A stretch of 6,753 bases of DNA from Candidatus Pullichristensenella stercoripullorum (GCA_018712885.1 DVGE01000195.1:1-6753), one strand, 5' to 3'. Counted from the stretch's first letter, positions 1 through 5,924 are shown. Notes: generated from the letters alone by a model not told the origin. Program-made: numbers and translations.

Positions 1-1
1 C

Positions 2-1150
2 GGGCATGGCCGCCGTGCTGCTGTGGCGGGCATGTTGCTTTTGTGGCTGCGCGTGTGGCGCAAAAGCCGCCCGGTGAGCGCGCGCGTGCGGCAGGCGCTG
101 GAAAACGCCTGGCGCACGCTGGAGGGCGGCATCCTCGGGGGAAAGACGCTCGAAACGCACCTGCCCGACGTGCGCGTGCTGCCGGGGCTGCCGGGGCCGA
201 TGAGCATCGTCCTCTGGCCCAAATGCCTGCTGCTCGACCGCGAGGACTACGACGATGCGGCGCTGGACGCCATCCTCCGCCACGAGCTGGTGCATGCCTG
301 CGGCCGAAACGTCGCCTCCCACCGCTTTTCCTGGCTGCTGCTGGGCGCGATCTTCTGGTTTGTGCCCACGGTGTGGCTGTTCACGCGCGAGGCGCGCCTG
401 CGCGAGGAATACACCTGCGACCGCGACGCCAACGCCTTCAGCGACAAAGAGGAACTGCGCGCCTACGCCCGCGCCATCACCGCGCTGGCCGCGCCCCGGC
501 GGCGCGAGGCCTTTGGCACGGCGAACATGGCCTGCGGTGCGGCGACGCTGCGCCGCCGCGTGGAGGCGCTCTTCCGCGAAGAAGCGCCGTCGCCGTGGGG
601 GCGGCGGACGTTGCGCGCGCTGCTGGCGTTCGTCCTCTTCCTCCCGCTCACATTCCTGCCGTTCTTCCTCTTTTCTGGTCCGGCGCGCTTCGACGTCAAC
701 GAAGGGAACATCCTCAATTTTGTGGGCTGGGACGTGTTTGAGATCTCCAACGGCATGGACCCGGACAGCCTGCCCGCCGTGGAGGGGGAGGGCGTTCTGC
801 TCTACCGCATGGAGACAAAGACGCCGCCCTGCGGCGCGGCGGCGCTCTACAACGAGATGGGCGACCTCTACCTTTCCTTTCCCGACGACCCTGCCGCCGC
901 GGACGAAGCCTGTGCCCAGCTGACAAAGCGCCTCACCGCCCTGCTCGGCGAGCCGGTGGCCCGCAAGGACATCTCCGTCATCCACGCCAGAGACGTGGAT
1001 CTGCGCGCCATGCTGGAGCTGCCCCCGGACGCCCCCGCCCCGCGCAGGGAAACGCTGGCCACCTGGCGCGGCACGACCGACGATGGCACGGCCACCATCA
1101 CCCTCGCCCGCATAGACGGCGAAACCGGTGCGGTGGTCGCGCTTTTGTAG
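2..1150 (+). CDS. M56-family (BlaR1-like) membrane zinc metallopeptidase, copy A, 5'-partial
   Basis: Membrane-embedded zinc peptidase of the M56 class, whose known members (BlaR1, MecR1) sense an external signal and cleave a cytoplasmic repressor. Counting from the GTG at 23, the 375-residue product shows HELVH at 87-91 (HExxH zinc/catalytic motif), the downstream acidic ligand in REEYTCD (probably Glu129), a membrane segment near 103-120, a second near 198-217, then an extracytoplasmic tail of about 160 residues. That tail is not a recognisable penicillin-binding sensor domain, so the signal is unknown. The GTG at 23 has no ribosome binding site. The neighbouring paralog carries about 110 further N-terminal residues with three membrane segments, so the 5' part lies upstream of the window. 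Frame comparison suggests a one-base frameshift near 22. The stop is TAG. Family assignment is firm; substrate and partner are unknown. Confidence 0.85.
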   Translation, partial: GHGRRAAVAGMLLLWLRVWRKSRPVSARVRQALENAWRTLEGGILGGKTLETHLPDVRVLPGLPGPMSIVLWPKCLLLDREDYDDAALDAILRHELVHACGRNVASHRFSWLLLGAIFWFVPTVWLFTREARLREEYTCDRDANAFSDKEELRAYARAITALAAPRRREAFGTANMACGAATLRRRVEALFREEAPSPWGRRTLRALLAFVLFLPLTFLPFFLFSGPARFDVNEGNILNFVGWDVFEISNGMDPDSLPAVEGEGVLLYRMETKTPPCGAAALYNEMGDLYLSFPDDPAAADEACAQLTKRLTALLGEPVARKDISVIHARDVDLRAMLELPPDAPAPRRETLATWRGTTDDGTATITLARIDGETGAVVALL

Positions 1151-1165
1151 AACCAAAGCGGAAGG

Positions 1166-1172
1166 AAAGGAG
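1166..1172 (+). promoter_or_regulatory. Ribosome binding site (AAAGGAG) for M56 copy B
   Basis: AAAGGAG lies seven bases before the GTG at 1180. It fixes the start of the second peptidase at this GTG, which also gives a hydrophobic N-terminus. Only 29 bases separate it from the preceding stop codon, and I see no promoter or terminator there, so the two genes are probably co-transcribed. Confidence 0.75.
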
Positions 1173-1179
1173 AAACGCC

Positions 1180-2685
1180 GTGAACAACTTTTTCGCCGCC
1201 TCGCTGGGCGCGTGCCTGGGCTTCGGCCTGCTGTTGTTGATTTACCGCAAGTGCGAGCGCCGGCTCGATTCCGGCGCGTGGAGCTGGATGTTCGGCGCCT
1301 TTGTCTTTGGCCTGCTCTACTACCTGGCCCTTCAGGTGTTTCCAGACTTGCTCTTTGGGCATGGCGATCCTTCCTATGGTCTTCTCCACGTGGGCTTTCC
1401 CGTCAACCCCCGCCCGCGGCTGCGGGAACTGGCGGCGGGGTGGCGGCCGGGGCCGCTGGAGGTGTTCGGATGGGTCTGGCTGATCGGCTTCGTCCTCTGC
1501 CTGCTCGGGCAAGTGGCGAGCCTGTTGCGCTTCTGGCGGCGCGTGGACAAGGAGAGCCGCCCGGCGTCGGAACGCGTCCAGCGGGCGCTGATGGATGTCA
1601 GCCGTGCCCTCGAGGACGGCGTACTCAGCGAAAAGGCCTACGAAGACGGCGCGCGCGAGGTGGTGGTGATGCCCACCCTTTCCGGGCCGGTGAGTCTGGT
1701 ACTCGGCGTGCGCCTGCTGCTGCTCGACCGCGAGGACTACGACGATCAGACGCTCGACGCCATCCTTCGCCACGAGCTGGTACACGTCTACGGCCGAAAC
1801 ACCTCCATGCGGCGCTTGGCGTGGTTCGTGCTGGGGGCGCTTTTCTGGTTCGTGCCGACGATGTGGCTGCTGCGCCGCGAGGCGCGCGTGCGCGAGGAAT
1901 ACACCTGCGACCGCGAAGCCAACCTCGGCTGCACGATGGAGGAGCGCCGCGCCTACGCCCATGCCATGGCTTCCCTGGCCGCGCCCCGGCGGCGCGAGGC
2001 CTTCGGCACAGCGAACATGGCCTGCGGCGAGGCGACGCTGCGCCGCCGCGTGGAGGCGCTCTTTTACGCGGAACCGGCGCTGCGCTGGTGGCAAAAGGCG
2101 CTGCGCCGCCTTCTGGCGTTCGCCGTGCCTGCCTGCGTGCTGCTCGCTTCGCTGATGTTGTTCTCCGGCCCGGCCCATTACGCCATCGACGAGGAAAACC
2201 TTCTCAACTTTGTCGGCCACGATATGCTCTTTGACTTAAGTGAGGGCATGCATCCGGACAGCTTCCCCGCCCTGCGGGGCGATGATTACAGCTTCCGCCG
2301 TCTGGAGACGAAGACGCCGCCCTACGGCGCGGCAGAGGTCTACAATGATTTTGGCGACATCTATCTTTCCTTTCCCGACGGCCCCGCCGCCGCGGACGAA
2401 GCCTGCGCGGGGCTGGCCGCGCGGCTCGACGGGTTTCTCGGCGCGCGCGAGGATGCCGGAGAGGCCGCGTCCCGGATCGAGGACGCCGCCCTGCGCGTCA
2501 TGTTGGAACTGCCGCCGGACGCGGCCATTTCGCGCTGGGAAGTCCTCGGCACGTGGCGCGGCACGGCCGCCCCGTCCGAGCAATTTCTCGGCTTCTGGCG
2601 CGGCGAGGCCAAGGGCACGGCCACCATCACCCTCGCCCGCATAGACGCCGAAAACGGCGCGGTGGTCGCGCTTTTGTGGAACTGA
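1180..2685 (+). CDS. M56-family (BlaR1-like) membrane zinc metallopeptidase, copy B
   Basis: Complete 501-residue paralog of the upstream gene. Hydrophobic segments lie near residues 7-21, 36-56, 94-116, 212-231 and 311-329. The HExxH motif is HELVH at 198-202, in the loop before the fourth segment, and the acidic ligand is probably Glu240 in REEYTCD. This order matches the BlaR1/MecR1 peptidase core. The C-terminal tail of about 170 residues should be outside the cell. It shares blocks such as ETKTPP, YLSFPD, AAADEAC and MLELPPDA with copy A but has no transpeptidase SxxK or KTG sensor pattern that I can see. Known relatives pair with a BlaI-type winged-helix repressor; none is in the window and one could lie upstream. 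Near residues 456-475 there is an apparent 14-codon tandem duplication absent from copy A. The product ends two codons beyond the copy A stop because TGG replaces TAG. Family sure; physiological role unknown. Confidence 0.9.
   Translation: MNNFFAASLGACLGFGLLLLIYRKCERRLDSGAWSWMFGAFVFGLLYYLALQVFPDLLFGHGDPSYGLLHVGFPVNPRPRLRELAAGWRPGPLEVFGWVWLIGFVLCLLGQVASLLRFWRRVDKESRPASERVQRALMDVSRALEDGVLSEKAYEDGAREVVVMPTLSGPVSLVLGVRLLLLDREDYDDQTLDAILRHELVHVYGRNTSMRRLAWFVLGALFWFVPTMWLLRREARVREEYTCDREANLGCTMEERRAYAHAMASLAAPRRREAFGTANMACGEATLRRRVEALFYAEPALRWWQKALRRLLAFAVPACVLLASLMLFSGPAHYAIDEENLLNFVGHDMLFDLSEGMHPDSFPALRGDDYSFRRLETKTPPYGAAEVYNDFGDIYLSFPDGPAAADEACAGLAARLDGFLGAREDAGEAASRIEDAALRVMLELPPDAAISRWEVLGTWRGTAAPSEQFLGFWRGEAKGTATITLARIDAENGAVVALLWN
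2545..2610 (+). repeat. Short in-gene tandem duplication (42-bp period) in M56 copy B
   Basis: A 24-base block at 2545-2568 recurs at 2587-2610 with 19 of 24 positions matching. It encodes LGTWRGTA then LGFWRGEA. Copy A has a single TWRGT at the equivalent place, running straight into GTATITLARID, so copy B appears to have gained about 14 codons here without losing frame. Confidence 0.6.
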
Positions 2686-2694
2686 AGCGCCGGC

Positions 2695-2709
2695 AAAGCG
2701 CGCGGCTTT
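2695..2709 (+). terminator. Weak candidate terminator after the M56 pair
   Basis: AAAGC and GCTTT form a five-base-pair stem around a GCGCG loop ten bases after the stop of copy B. A pyrimidine-rich but not T-only run (CCTGTCTTCTTT) follows. The stem is short and the U-tract poor, so this is only a possible end point for the + transcript. Confidence 0.2.
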
Positions 2710-2725
2710 CCTGTCTTCTTTGCAG

Positions 2726-2772
2726 AAAAAAGCGCCCCTGTCAACACATACTATCTGTGCCGAACGGGGTGC
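2726..2772 (-). terminator. Candidate intrinsic terminator for the kinase-phosphoesterase operon
   Basis: Read on the - strand just after the phosphoesterase stop, GCACCCC (2772-2766) can pair with GGGGCGC (2738-2732), with one A-C mismatch. A nested CACA/TGTG stem sits in the intervening stretch, and six T residues (2731-2726) follow. The main stem is only partly paired and the loop long, so this is plausible but not strong. Confidence 0.35.
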
Positions 2773-2781
2773 TCATCGCGC

Positions 2782-3534
2782 TCATTCTGTGAACCGTATG
2801 CAATGCACCTGCGGCGGCGCGCCCACGCGCAGCGTCACCCGGCTCATGCCGATGCCGTCTGAGACGATCGTCCTCACCCCGCCCAGCGTACATTCGCCGC
2901 TGATCCAGGCGTGGCTGAAAGGCTCGAAGAAAAACGTGTAGGGCGATACGCCCAGCACGCAGAACTGCCCGCCGTGCGTGTGGCCGCAGAGCTGCAGATC
3001 GGGCCGCGCGCCCGCGCCAAAGTCGTAGGCGACGGGGTAGTGGGCAAGCAGCACCCGCGCGCTCGCCCCGTCGTGGGGGAAAACGGCCTCCGGGCGGGGA
3101 TGGCCGTACTTGCGCTCGTCCACGCCGCCCAGCCGCAGCCCCTCCAGAAGCACGCTCTCGTTGACGAGCAAGCGCGCATGGCCCGAAAGCATCCGCGCAA
3201 AACCAGGGATCTCGGGGTCGTTGTTGCCCGGGCAGGCGTACACCCCCAGCGGGGGCGAAAGCAGCGGGAAACAGCGCAAAAGCCGCGCAAGGCTCTCTTC
3301 GTCCTCGGCGAAGTCGCCGCCGATGCAGACGACGTCCGCCTGCATTGCCGCCACGCGCGCAAAGAGCGCTTCCATGGCCGCGTCGGTAAAGCGCCGCGAG
3401 GCGTGTATATCGCTGAAAAAGGCCAGTTTCATGCCCGCCAGCGCGGGGCAGGGAACGTCGTGAAAGACCGTCTCCACGCCCTCGCCGGGCGTCGTGGAAA
3501 AAAAGCGGCGCGGCGCGGTGAAGAAACGCCCCAT
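2782..3534 (-). CDS. Calcineurin-like metallophosphoesterase (YkuE/YaeI-like)
   Basis: A 250-residue two-metal phosphoesterase. The motif series is complete and in order: SDIH at 41-44, GGDF at 72-75, GNND at 103-106, AHYP at 164-167 and GHTHGG at 184-189. These supply the metal and phosphate ligands of the family. The third motif is GNND where GNHD is most usual, so the catalytic-type histidine is replaced by Asn. Relatives of this general type hydrolyse phosphodiesters or lipid-linked pyrophosphates; the substrate cannot be read here. Unlike many YkuE-type proteins, there is no clear N-terminal membrane helix or twin-arginine signal, so it is probably cytoplasmic or peripheral. The ATG at 3534 overlaps the upstream kinase stop by one base (TAATG), implying translational coupling. 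An upstream extension of this frame to 3954 is only a shadow of the kinase gene. Confidence 0.88.
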   Translation of the reverse strand: MGRFFTAPRRFFSTTPGEGVETVFHDVPCPALAGMKLAFFSDIHASRRFTDAAMEALFARVAAMQADVVCIGGDFAEDEESLARLLRCFPLLSPPLGVYACPGNNDPEIPGFARMLSGHARLLVNESVLLEGLRLGGVDERKYGHPRPEAVFPHDGASARVLLAHYPVAYDFGAGARPDLQLCGHTHGGQFCVLGVSPYTFFFEPFSHAWISGECTLGGVRTIVSDGIGMSRVTLRVGAPPQVHCIRFTE

Positions 3535-4487
3535 TACTTTACCAGCAGCGCGGCGCCGATCATGCCGGCGTTGTCGCCCAGCTCGGCGGGCAAAAACTGC
3601 GCCGGATAGCGGTAGTCCATCTGCGAATAGCGCCGGTAGGCGGCGATGATGCGGGAGATGAAGCGGTCGCCCAGCTTGGTCACGCCGCCGCCGTAGACGA
3701 ATATGTTGATGTCGAAGATCTGGTACAGGGACTGGAACATGCGCCCCAGGTATTCGGCCCCGCGCTCGACCACCTCGATGGCCAGCGGGTCGTCTTCGCC
3801 CAGCGCCTTGCCCACGGCCACCATGTCGATGCGCGCCACGGTACCGGCGTGGTCGAGTATGCGGCTCTCCGCGCCCTCGTGGATGCGCTCCATGGCGTAC
3901 TTGGCCATGTTCAGCCCCGAGGCGATGGACTCCACGCAGCCGGAAACGCCGCACCCGCAGGGATACCCCGTGGAATCGGAAACGAACATGTGGCCGATCT
4001 CGCCGGCGCAGCCGTGGATGCCGCGATAAAGGCCGCCGCCAAGGATCAACCCGCCGCCCACGCCCGAGGCCACGGATACATAGATCATGTCGCGGAAGCC
4101 GCGCCCTGCGCCCAGCCGGTGCTCAGCCAGCGCCGCGGCGTTGGAATCGTTGTCCACGAACACCGGCAGGGAGAGCCGGTCTTCCAGCATATCGCGCACG
4201 GGGGTGTCGTTGAGCTGGTAGAGGTCGGCGGTCTCCAGAAGCACGCCGGCGGCGAAGTCCACGTGCGAGGGGAACGCCGTGCCCACGCCGCGCACTTCCT
4301 CCAGCGGCACGCCCGCGCCGCGGATGAGCTCCCGCGCGTAGCCGTCGAGCGCGTCCATCATCTCCTCCGCGGTCAATTCCGCGTCGGTGGGGCGTTGGAT
4401 CACGCGCACCAGCCGCATCTGCTCGTCAAACAGGCCGCAAAGCGTCTTCGAAGCGCCGATGTCGATCCCGATCACGTACTTTTTCAT
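3534..4487 (-). CDS. ROK-family sugar kinase (glucokinase-like)
   Basis: A 317-residue cytoplasmic kinase that should transfer phosphate from ATP to a hexose or amino-hexose. The N-terminal phosphate-binding loop is DIGASKT at 9-15. The catalytic aspartate is Asp114 within VDNDSNAAA. The sugar contact and zinc region is GEIGHMF at 162-168 followed by CGCGVSGCVE at 177-186, so His166, Cys177, Cys179 and Cys184 form the typical ROK zinc site. YGGGVT at 265-270 is the C-terminal nucleotide-side motif. Length matches stand-alone ROK kinases; there is no N-terminal winged helix, so it is not a NagC/XylR-type repressor. The start at 4487 is chosen because GGAGG lies seven bases before it and the protein then begins at the family N-terminus (MKKYVIGIDIG). 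It is the first gene of a two-gene operon. Glucose is the default guess for substrate; fructose, N-acetylglucosamine or N-acetylmannosamine cannot be excluded. Confidence 0.93.
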   Translation of the reverse strand: MKKYVIGIDIGASKTLCGLFDEQMRLVRVIQRPTDAELTAEEMMDALDGYARELIRGAGVPLEEVRGVGTAFPSHVDFAAGVLLETADLYQLNDTPVRDMLEDRLSLPVFVDNDSNAAALAEHRLGAGRGFRDMIYVSVASGVGGGLILGGGLYRGIHGCAGEIGHMFVSDSTGYPCGCGVSGCVESIASGLNMAKYAMERIHEGAESRILDHAGTVARIDMVAVGKALGEDDPLAIEVVERGAEYLGRMFQSLYQIFDINIFVYGGGVTKLGDRFISRIIAAYRRYSQMDYRYPAQFLPAELGDNAGMIGAALLVK

Positions 4488-4494
4488 GCCGCTC

Positions 4495-4499
4495 CCTCC
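4495..4499 (-). promoter_or_regulatory. Ribosome binding site (GGAGG) for the ROK kinase
   Basis: On the - strand GGGAGGGAGCGGC directly precedes ATG; the GGAGG core is seven bases from the start. It selects 4487 as the kinase start over any longer reading of the same open frame, which runs on to 5888 only because GC-rich DNA lacks stops. Confidence 0.8.
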
Positions 4500-4509
4500 C
4501 GTTTGTACT

Positions 4510-4538
4510 ATTGTAGCCCAGATTGGCAAAATATTCAA
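4510..4538 (-). promoter_or_regulatory. Sigma-70-type promoter of the ROK kinase operon
   Basis: On the - strand, TTGAAT (4538-4533) and TACAAT (4515-4510) are separated by exactly 17 bases. The expected start of transcription is near 4503, which leaves only a very short leader before the GGAGG. The stretch is locally AT-rich in an otherwise GC-rich region. Confidence 0.75.
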
Positions 4539-4599
4539 CCAAAAAATTGCGGGAACGTCCGGGAAAAAGCGCGAAAATGCCCGAGGCGGGCGAAAATGA

Positions 4600-4660
4600 C
4601 CGCGTTTTTCCGCGCCGCCCGGCCTTTGCCCGGAAAAAACGCGGCGAAACGGCAAAGCCG
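4600..4660. repeat. Interleaved inverted repeats between the divergent promoters
   Basis: CCGCGTTTTTCC (4600-4611) is an inverted copy of GGAAAAAACGCGG (4632-4644) with one bulged A. A second inverted pair, GGCCTTTGCC (4621-4630) and GGCAAAGCC (4651-4659), overlaps it with one bulged C. A 9-base direct repeat GCGAAAATG occurs at 4571 and 4590. The cluster ends about a dozen bases before the -35 box at 4672, where an activator or repressor could bind. Function is inferred from position only. Confidence 0.4.
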
Positions 4661-4671
4661 CCGCGGGGCGG

Positions 4672-4700
4672 TTGACAGCCCCGCGCGCCGCCGCTATACT
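4672..4700 (+). promoter_or_regulatory. Near-consensus sigma-70 promoter of the secreted helical protein gene
   Basis: TTGACA (4672-4677) and TATACT (4695-4700) are separated by 17 bases. The -35 box is perfect and the -10 box has one mismatch, so strong expression is expected. Transcription should begin near 4707, giving a leader of about 40 bases. Confidence 0.85.
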
Positions 4701-4734
4701 GGATATGTGCCGCCCGTGGGCGGACTTGCGAAAA

Positions 4735-4739
4735 GGAGG
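4735..4739 (+). promoter_or_regulatory. Ribosome binding site (AAAAGGAGGA) for the helical protein
   Basis: GGAGG at 4735-4739 lies nine bases before the ATG at 4749. It decides this start: the reading frame is open far upstream to 3849, but only from 4749 does the product begin with a signal peptide, and the promoter lies just before it. Confidence 0.85.
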
Positions 4740-4748
4740 ATAAGCGCG

Positions 4749-5633
4749 ATGAAGATATGGATGCGAGCCCTCGCCCTCGCGCTGGCGCTGCTCATGGGGA
4801 GCGCGGCGCTGGCCGAGAACATGACCCTGCCGGAGAAGATCGCCGCCGCGGAGGAGGAAGTGCTCCAGTGGTACGAAGGCGGCGCGGCCGCCGAGGAGGA
4901 CGCGCGCAGGGCCGTGGAATACCTGTTGGAGCGCGGCGCGGCGCTGTTCGCGAACGAAGGCGGTTGGACGGACGAGGAGGCCGTGGCCGCTTCGCAGGCC
5001 GTCACCTATCTTGAACAGGCCTGCGCGCGCGTGGGCATCGCCGTCGACAGCCCCGTGGTGCGCCTGTGCAGCGCCATGCGCACGGCGGTGGAACAGCTCT
5101 GCAAGCAGGGCCTCGCCTGGGAGGATTCCGGCGTGGCCAGCTACGCCGTGGCGTTCGAAGCCGCCCGCGAGGAACTGGAAGCGGACATGGATGGGAACAT
5201 CGCCGCCCTCTGCGACCGCGCCGCCGCCCTCAAGGCCGCGCTGGAGCAGGCGGAGGCGGAAACGCTGCAATGGATCAAGGAGCAGGGCGGCGTGGCGCGG
5301 GAAGAGCTGGAAGCGGCCATCGCCTATTTGCAGGAGCACGCTGCGGAGCTGGAAAAGGACATCTCCGAGGTCAGCGACGAGGTGGCCGAGGAGCTGACCC
5401 GCGCCCTCGTTTGCGTGGAAGCGGCGCTCGACGCGGGCATGACCGAGGCCGGCGAAGCCCTTGGCGACATGGCCGAGCAGGTGCGCCAGGGCGTGGACGC
5501 CCTCTGGAAAGAGGGCAAGACCTGGGCCGAGGCCGGCATGGACGAGGTCAAGGCCGCCTACGAAGCCGCCCGCGACGCGGTGAAGGAAGGCTGGCAGGAC
5601 ATCGCCGCCGCCATCGGCGAGCTGTTTTCCTGA
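4749..5633 (+). CDS. Secreted all-helical acidic protein with internal duplication, unknown function
   Basis: A 294-residue product that I do not recognise. Residues 1-22 form a signal peptide: a short basic start (MKIWMR), a hydrophobic core rich in Ala and Leu, and an ALA cleavage site before ENM. The mature part is rich in Ala, Glu and Leu, strongly acidic, almost free of Pro, and predicted to be helical throughout. It consists of two related units, roughly residues 32-158 and 166-292, at an offset of 134-135. Matching landmarks are LQW at 39 and 173, Tyr58 and Tyr193 in a YL pair, Trp124 and Trp259, and EAAR at 137 and 272. Five cysteines (92, 107, 117, 155, 222) are not conserved between the units. 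There is no membrane anchor, sortase motif or lipobox, so it is probably released or held at the surface non-covalently. It stands alone between its own strong promoter and terminator. A structural, lipid-binding or cell-surface coiled-coil role is only a guess. Confidence 0.88.
   Translation: MKIWMRALALALALLMGSAALAENMTLPEKIAAAEEEVLQWYEGGAAAEEDARRAVEYLLERGAALFANEGGWTDEEAVAASQAVTYLEQACARVGIAVDSPVVRLCSAMRTAVEQLCKQGLAWEDSGVASYAVAFEAAREELEADMDGNIAALCDRAAALKAALEQAEAETLQWIKEQGGVAREELEAAIAYLQEHAAELEKDISEVSDEVAEELTRALVCVEAALDAGMTEAGEALGDMAEQVRQGVDALWKEGKTWAEAGMDEVKAAYEAARDAVKEGWQDIAAAIGELFS
4842..5624 (+). repeat. Two-unit internal repeat of about 400 bp within the helical protein gene
   Basis: Codons 32-158 (4842-5222) and 166-292 (5244-5624) encode similar sequence with one or two single-residue gaps. 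Over the first 36 aligned positions about 15 are identical by eye. DNA identity is much lower, so the duplication is old and has been kept by selection at the protein level. Confidence 0.7.
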
Positions 5634-5642
5634 GGGGTGCGC

Positions 5643-5678
5643 AAACAGGCGCGAACGCTGCGTTCGTGCCTGTTTTTT
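5643..5678 (+). terminator. Strong intrinsic terminator after the helical protein gene
   Basis: A stem of up to 15 base pairs (5643-5657 with 5661-5675), containing one G-U pair and closed by a three-base CTG loop, runs directly into six T residues at 5673-5678. It starts ten bases after the stop codon. It ends the helical protein transcript as a single-gene unit. Confidence 0.92.
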
Positions 5679-5924
5679 ATGCGCGATTTTAGAATAATTA
5701 TACATAAATACTGCGCGAGCCGGCCGCGCCATGCCCATTTTACAGGGGAAAAGCGCTGCGTGGATCGGCAAAACTGGATTTATCATACATAAAAAATGCA
5801 GAAAACCGTCAAACCGTGGAAAAATCATGCAATTTCTGCAAGGAAGCGCGGGACCGCTTTCGCCGCCGCGCGGCTGGTACGGGTACAAAACGCATAATAT
5901 CTCATCAATTTAACAGAAACGCCA
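5679..5924. other. AT-richer non-coding stretch with short repeats
   Basis: No convincing gene lies between the terminator and the next promoter. This part is visibly richer in A and T than its surroundings. It holds a 9-base direct repeat ATACATAAA (5700-5708 and 5785-5793), an 8-base perfect inverted repeat TGCAGAAA/TTTCTGCA (5797-5804 and 5833-5840), and a short direct repeat AACCGT inside the inverted pair. It may carry regulator sites for the downstream transporter gene or simply be unconstrained spacer. A 60-codon frame at 5731-5913 has no ribosome binding site. Confidence 0.45.

Noticed and set aside
868..2220. Long open frame of 450 codons on the - strand across the M56 genes
   Set aside because: It is antisense to two clearly conserved peptidases, is low in complexity (rich in His, Arg, Gln, Ala) and has no recognisable motif. 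GC-rich DNA readily gives such frames.
1128..2234. 368-codon + strand frame overlapping M56 copy B
   Set aside because: Arg/Ala/Pro/Gly-rich shadow of copy B in another frame, with no domain and no ribosome binding site of its own.
3849..4748. Upstream extension of the helical protein frame
   Set aside because: It is antisense to the ROK kinase and lies upstream of the promoter; the signal peptide begins at 4749.
5652..5666. Possible Gram-positive LexA (SOS) box, CGAAC...GTTCG
   Set aside because: The half-sites are five bases apart instead of the usual four, and the sequence is fully explained as the terminator stem.
5697..5702. Perfect TATAAT on the - strand
   Set aside because: No -35 element at a suitable distance (the position 17 bases away reads CGGCCG), and no - strand gene lies downstream.
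4488..5888. N-terminal extension of the ROK kinase frame to 5888
   Set aside because: The extension is antisense to the secreted helical gene and crosses its promoter and terminator. The kinase's own promoter, ribosome binding site and family N-terminus place the start at 4487.
5731..5913. 60-codon + strand frame in the AT-rich spacer
   Set aside because: No ribosome binding site, no recognisable motif, and it overlaps the repeat elements. A real small protein is not excluded, but nothing supports it.
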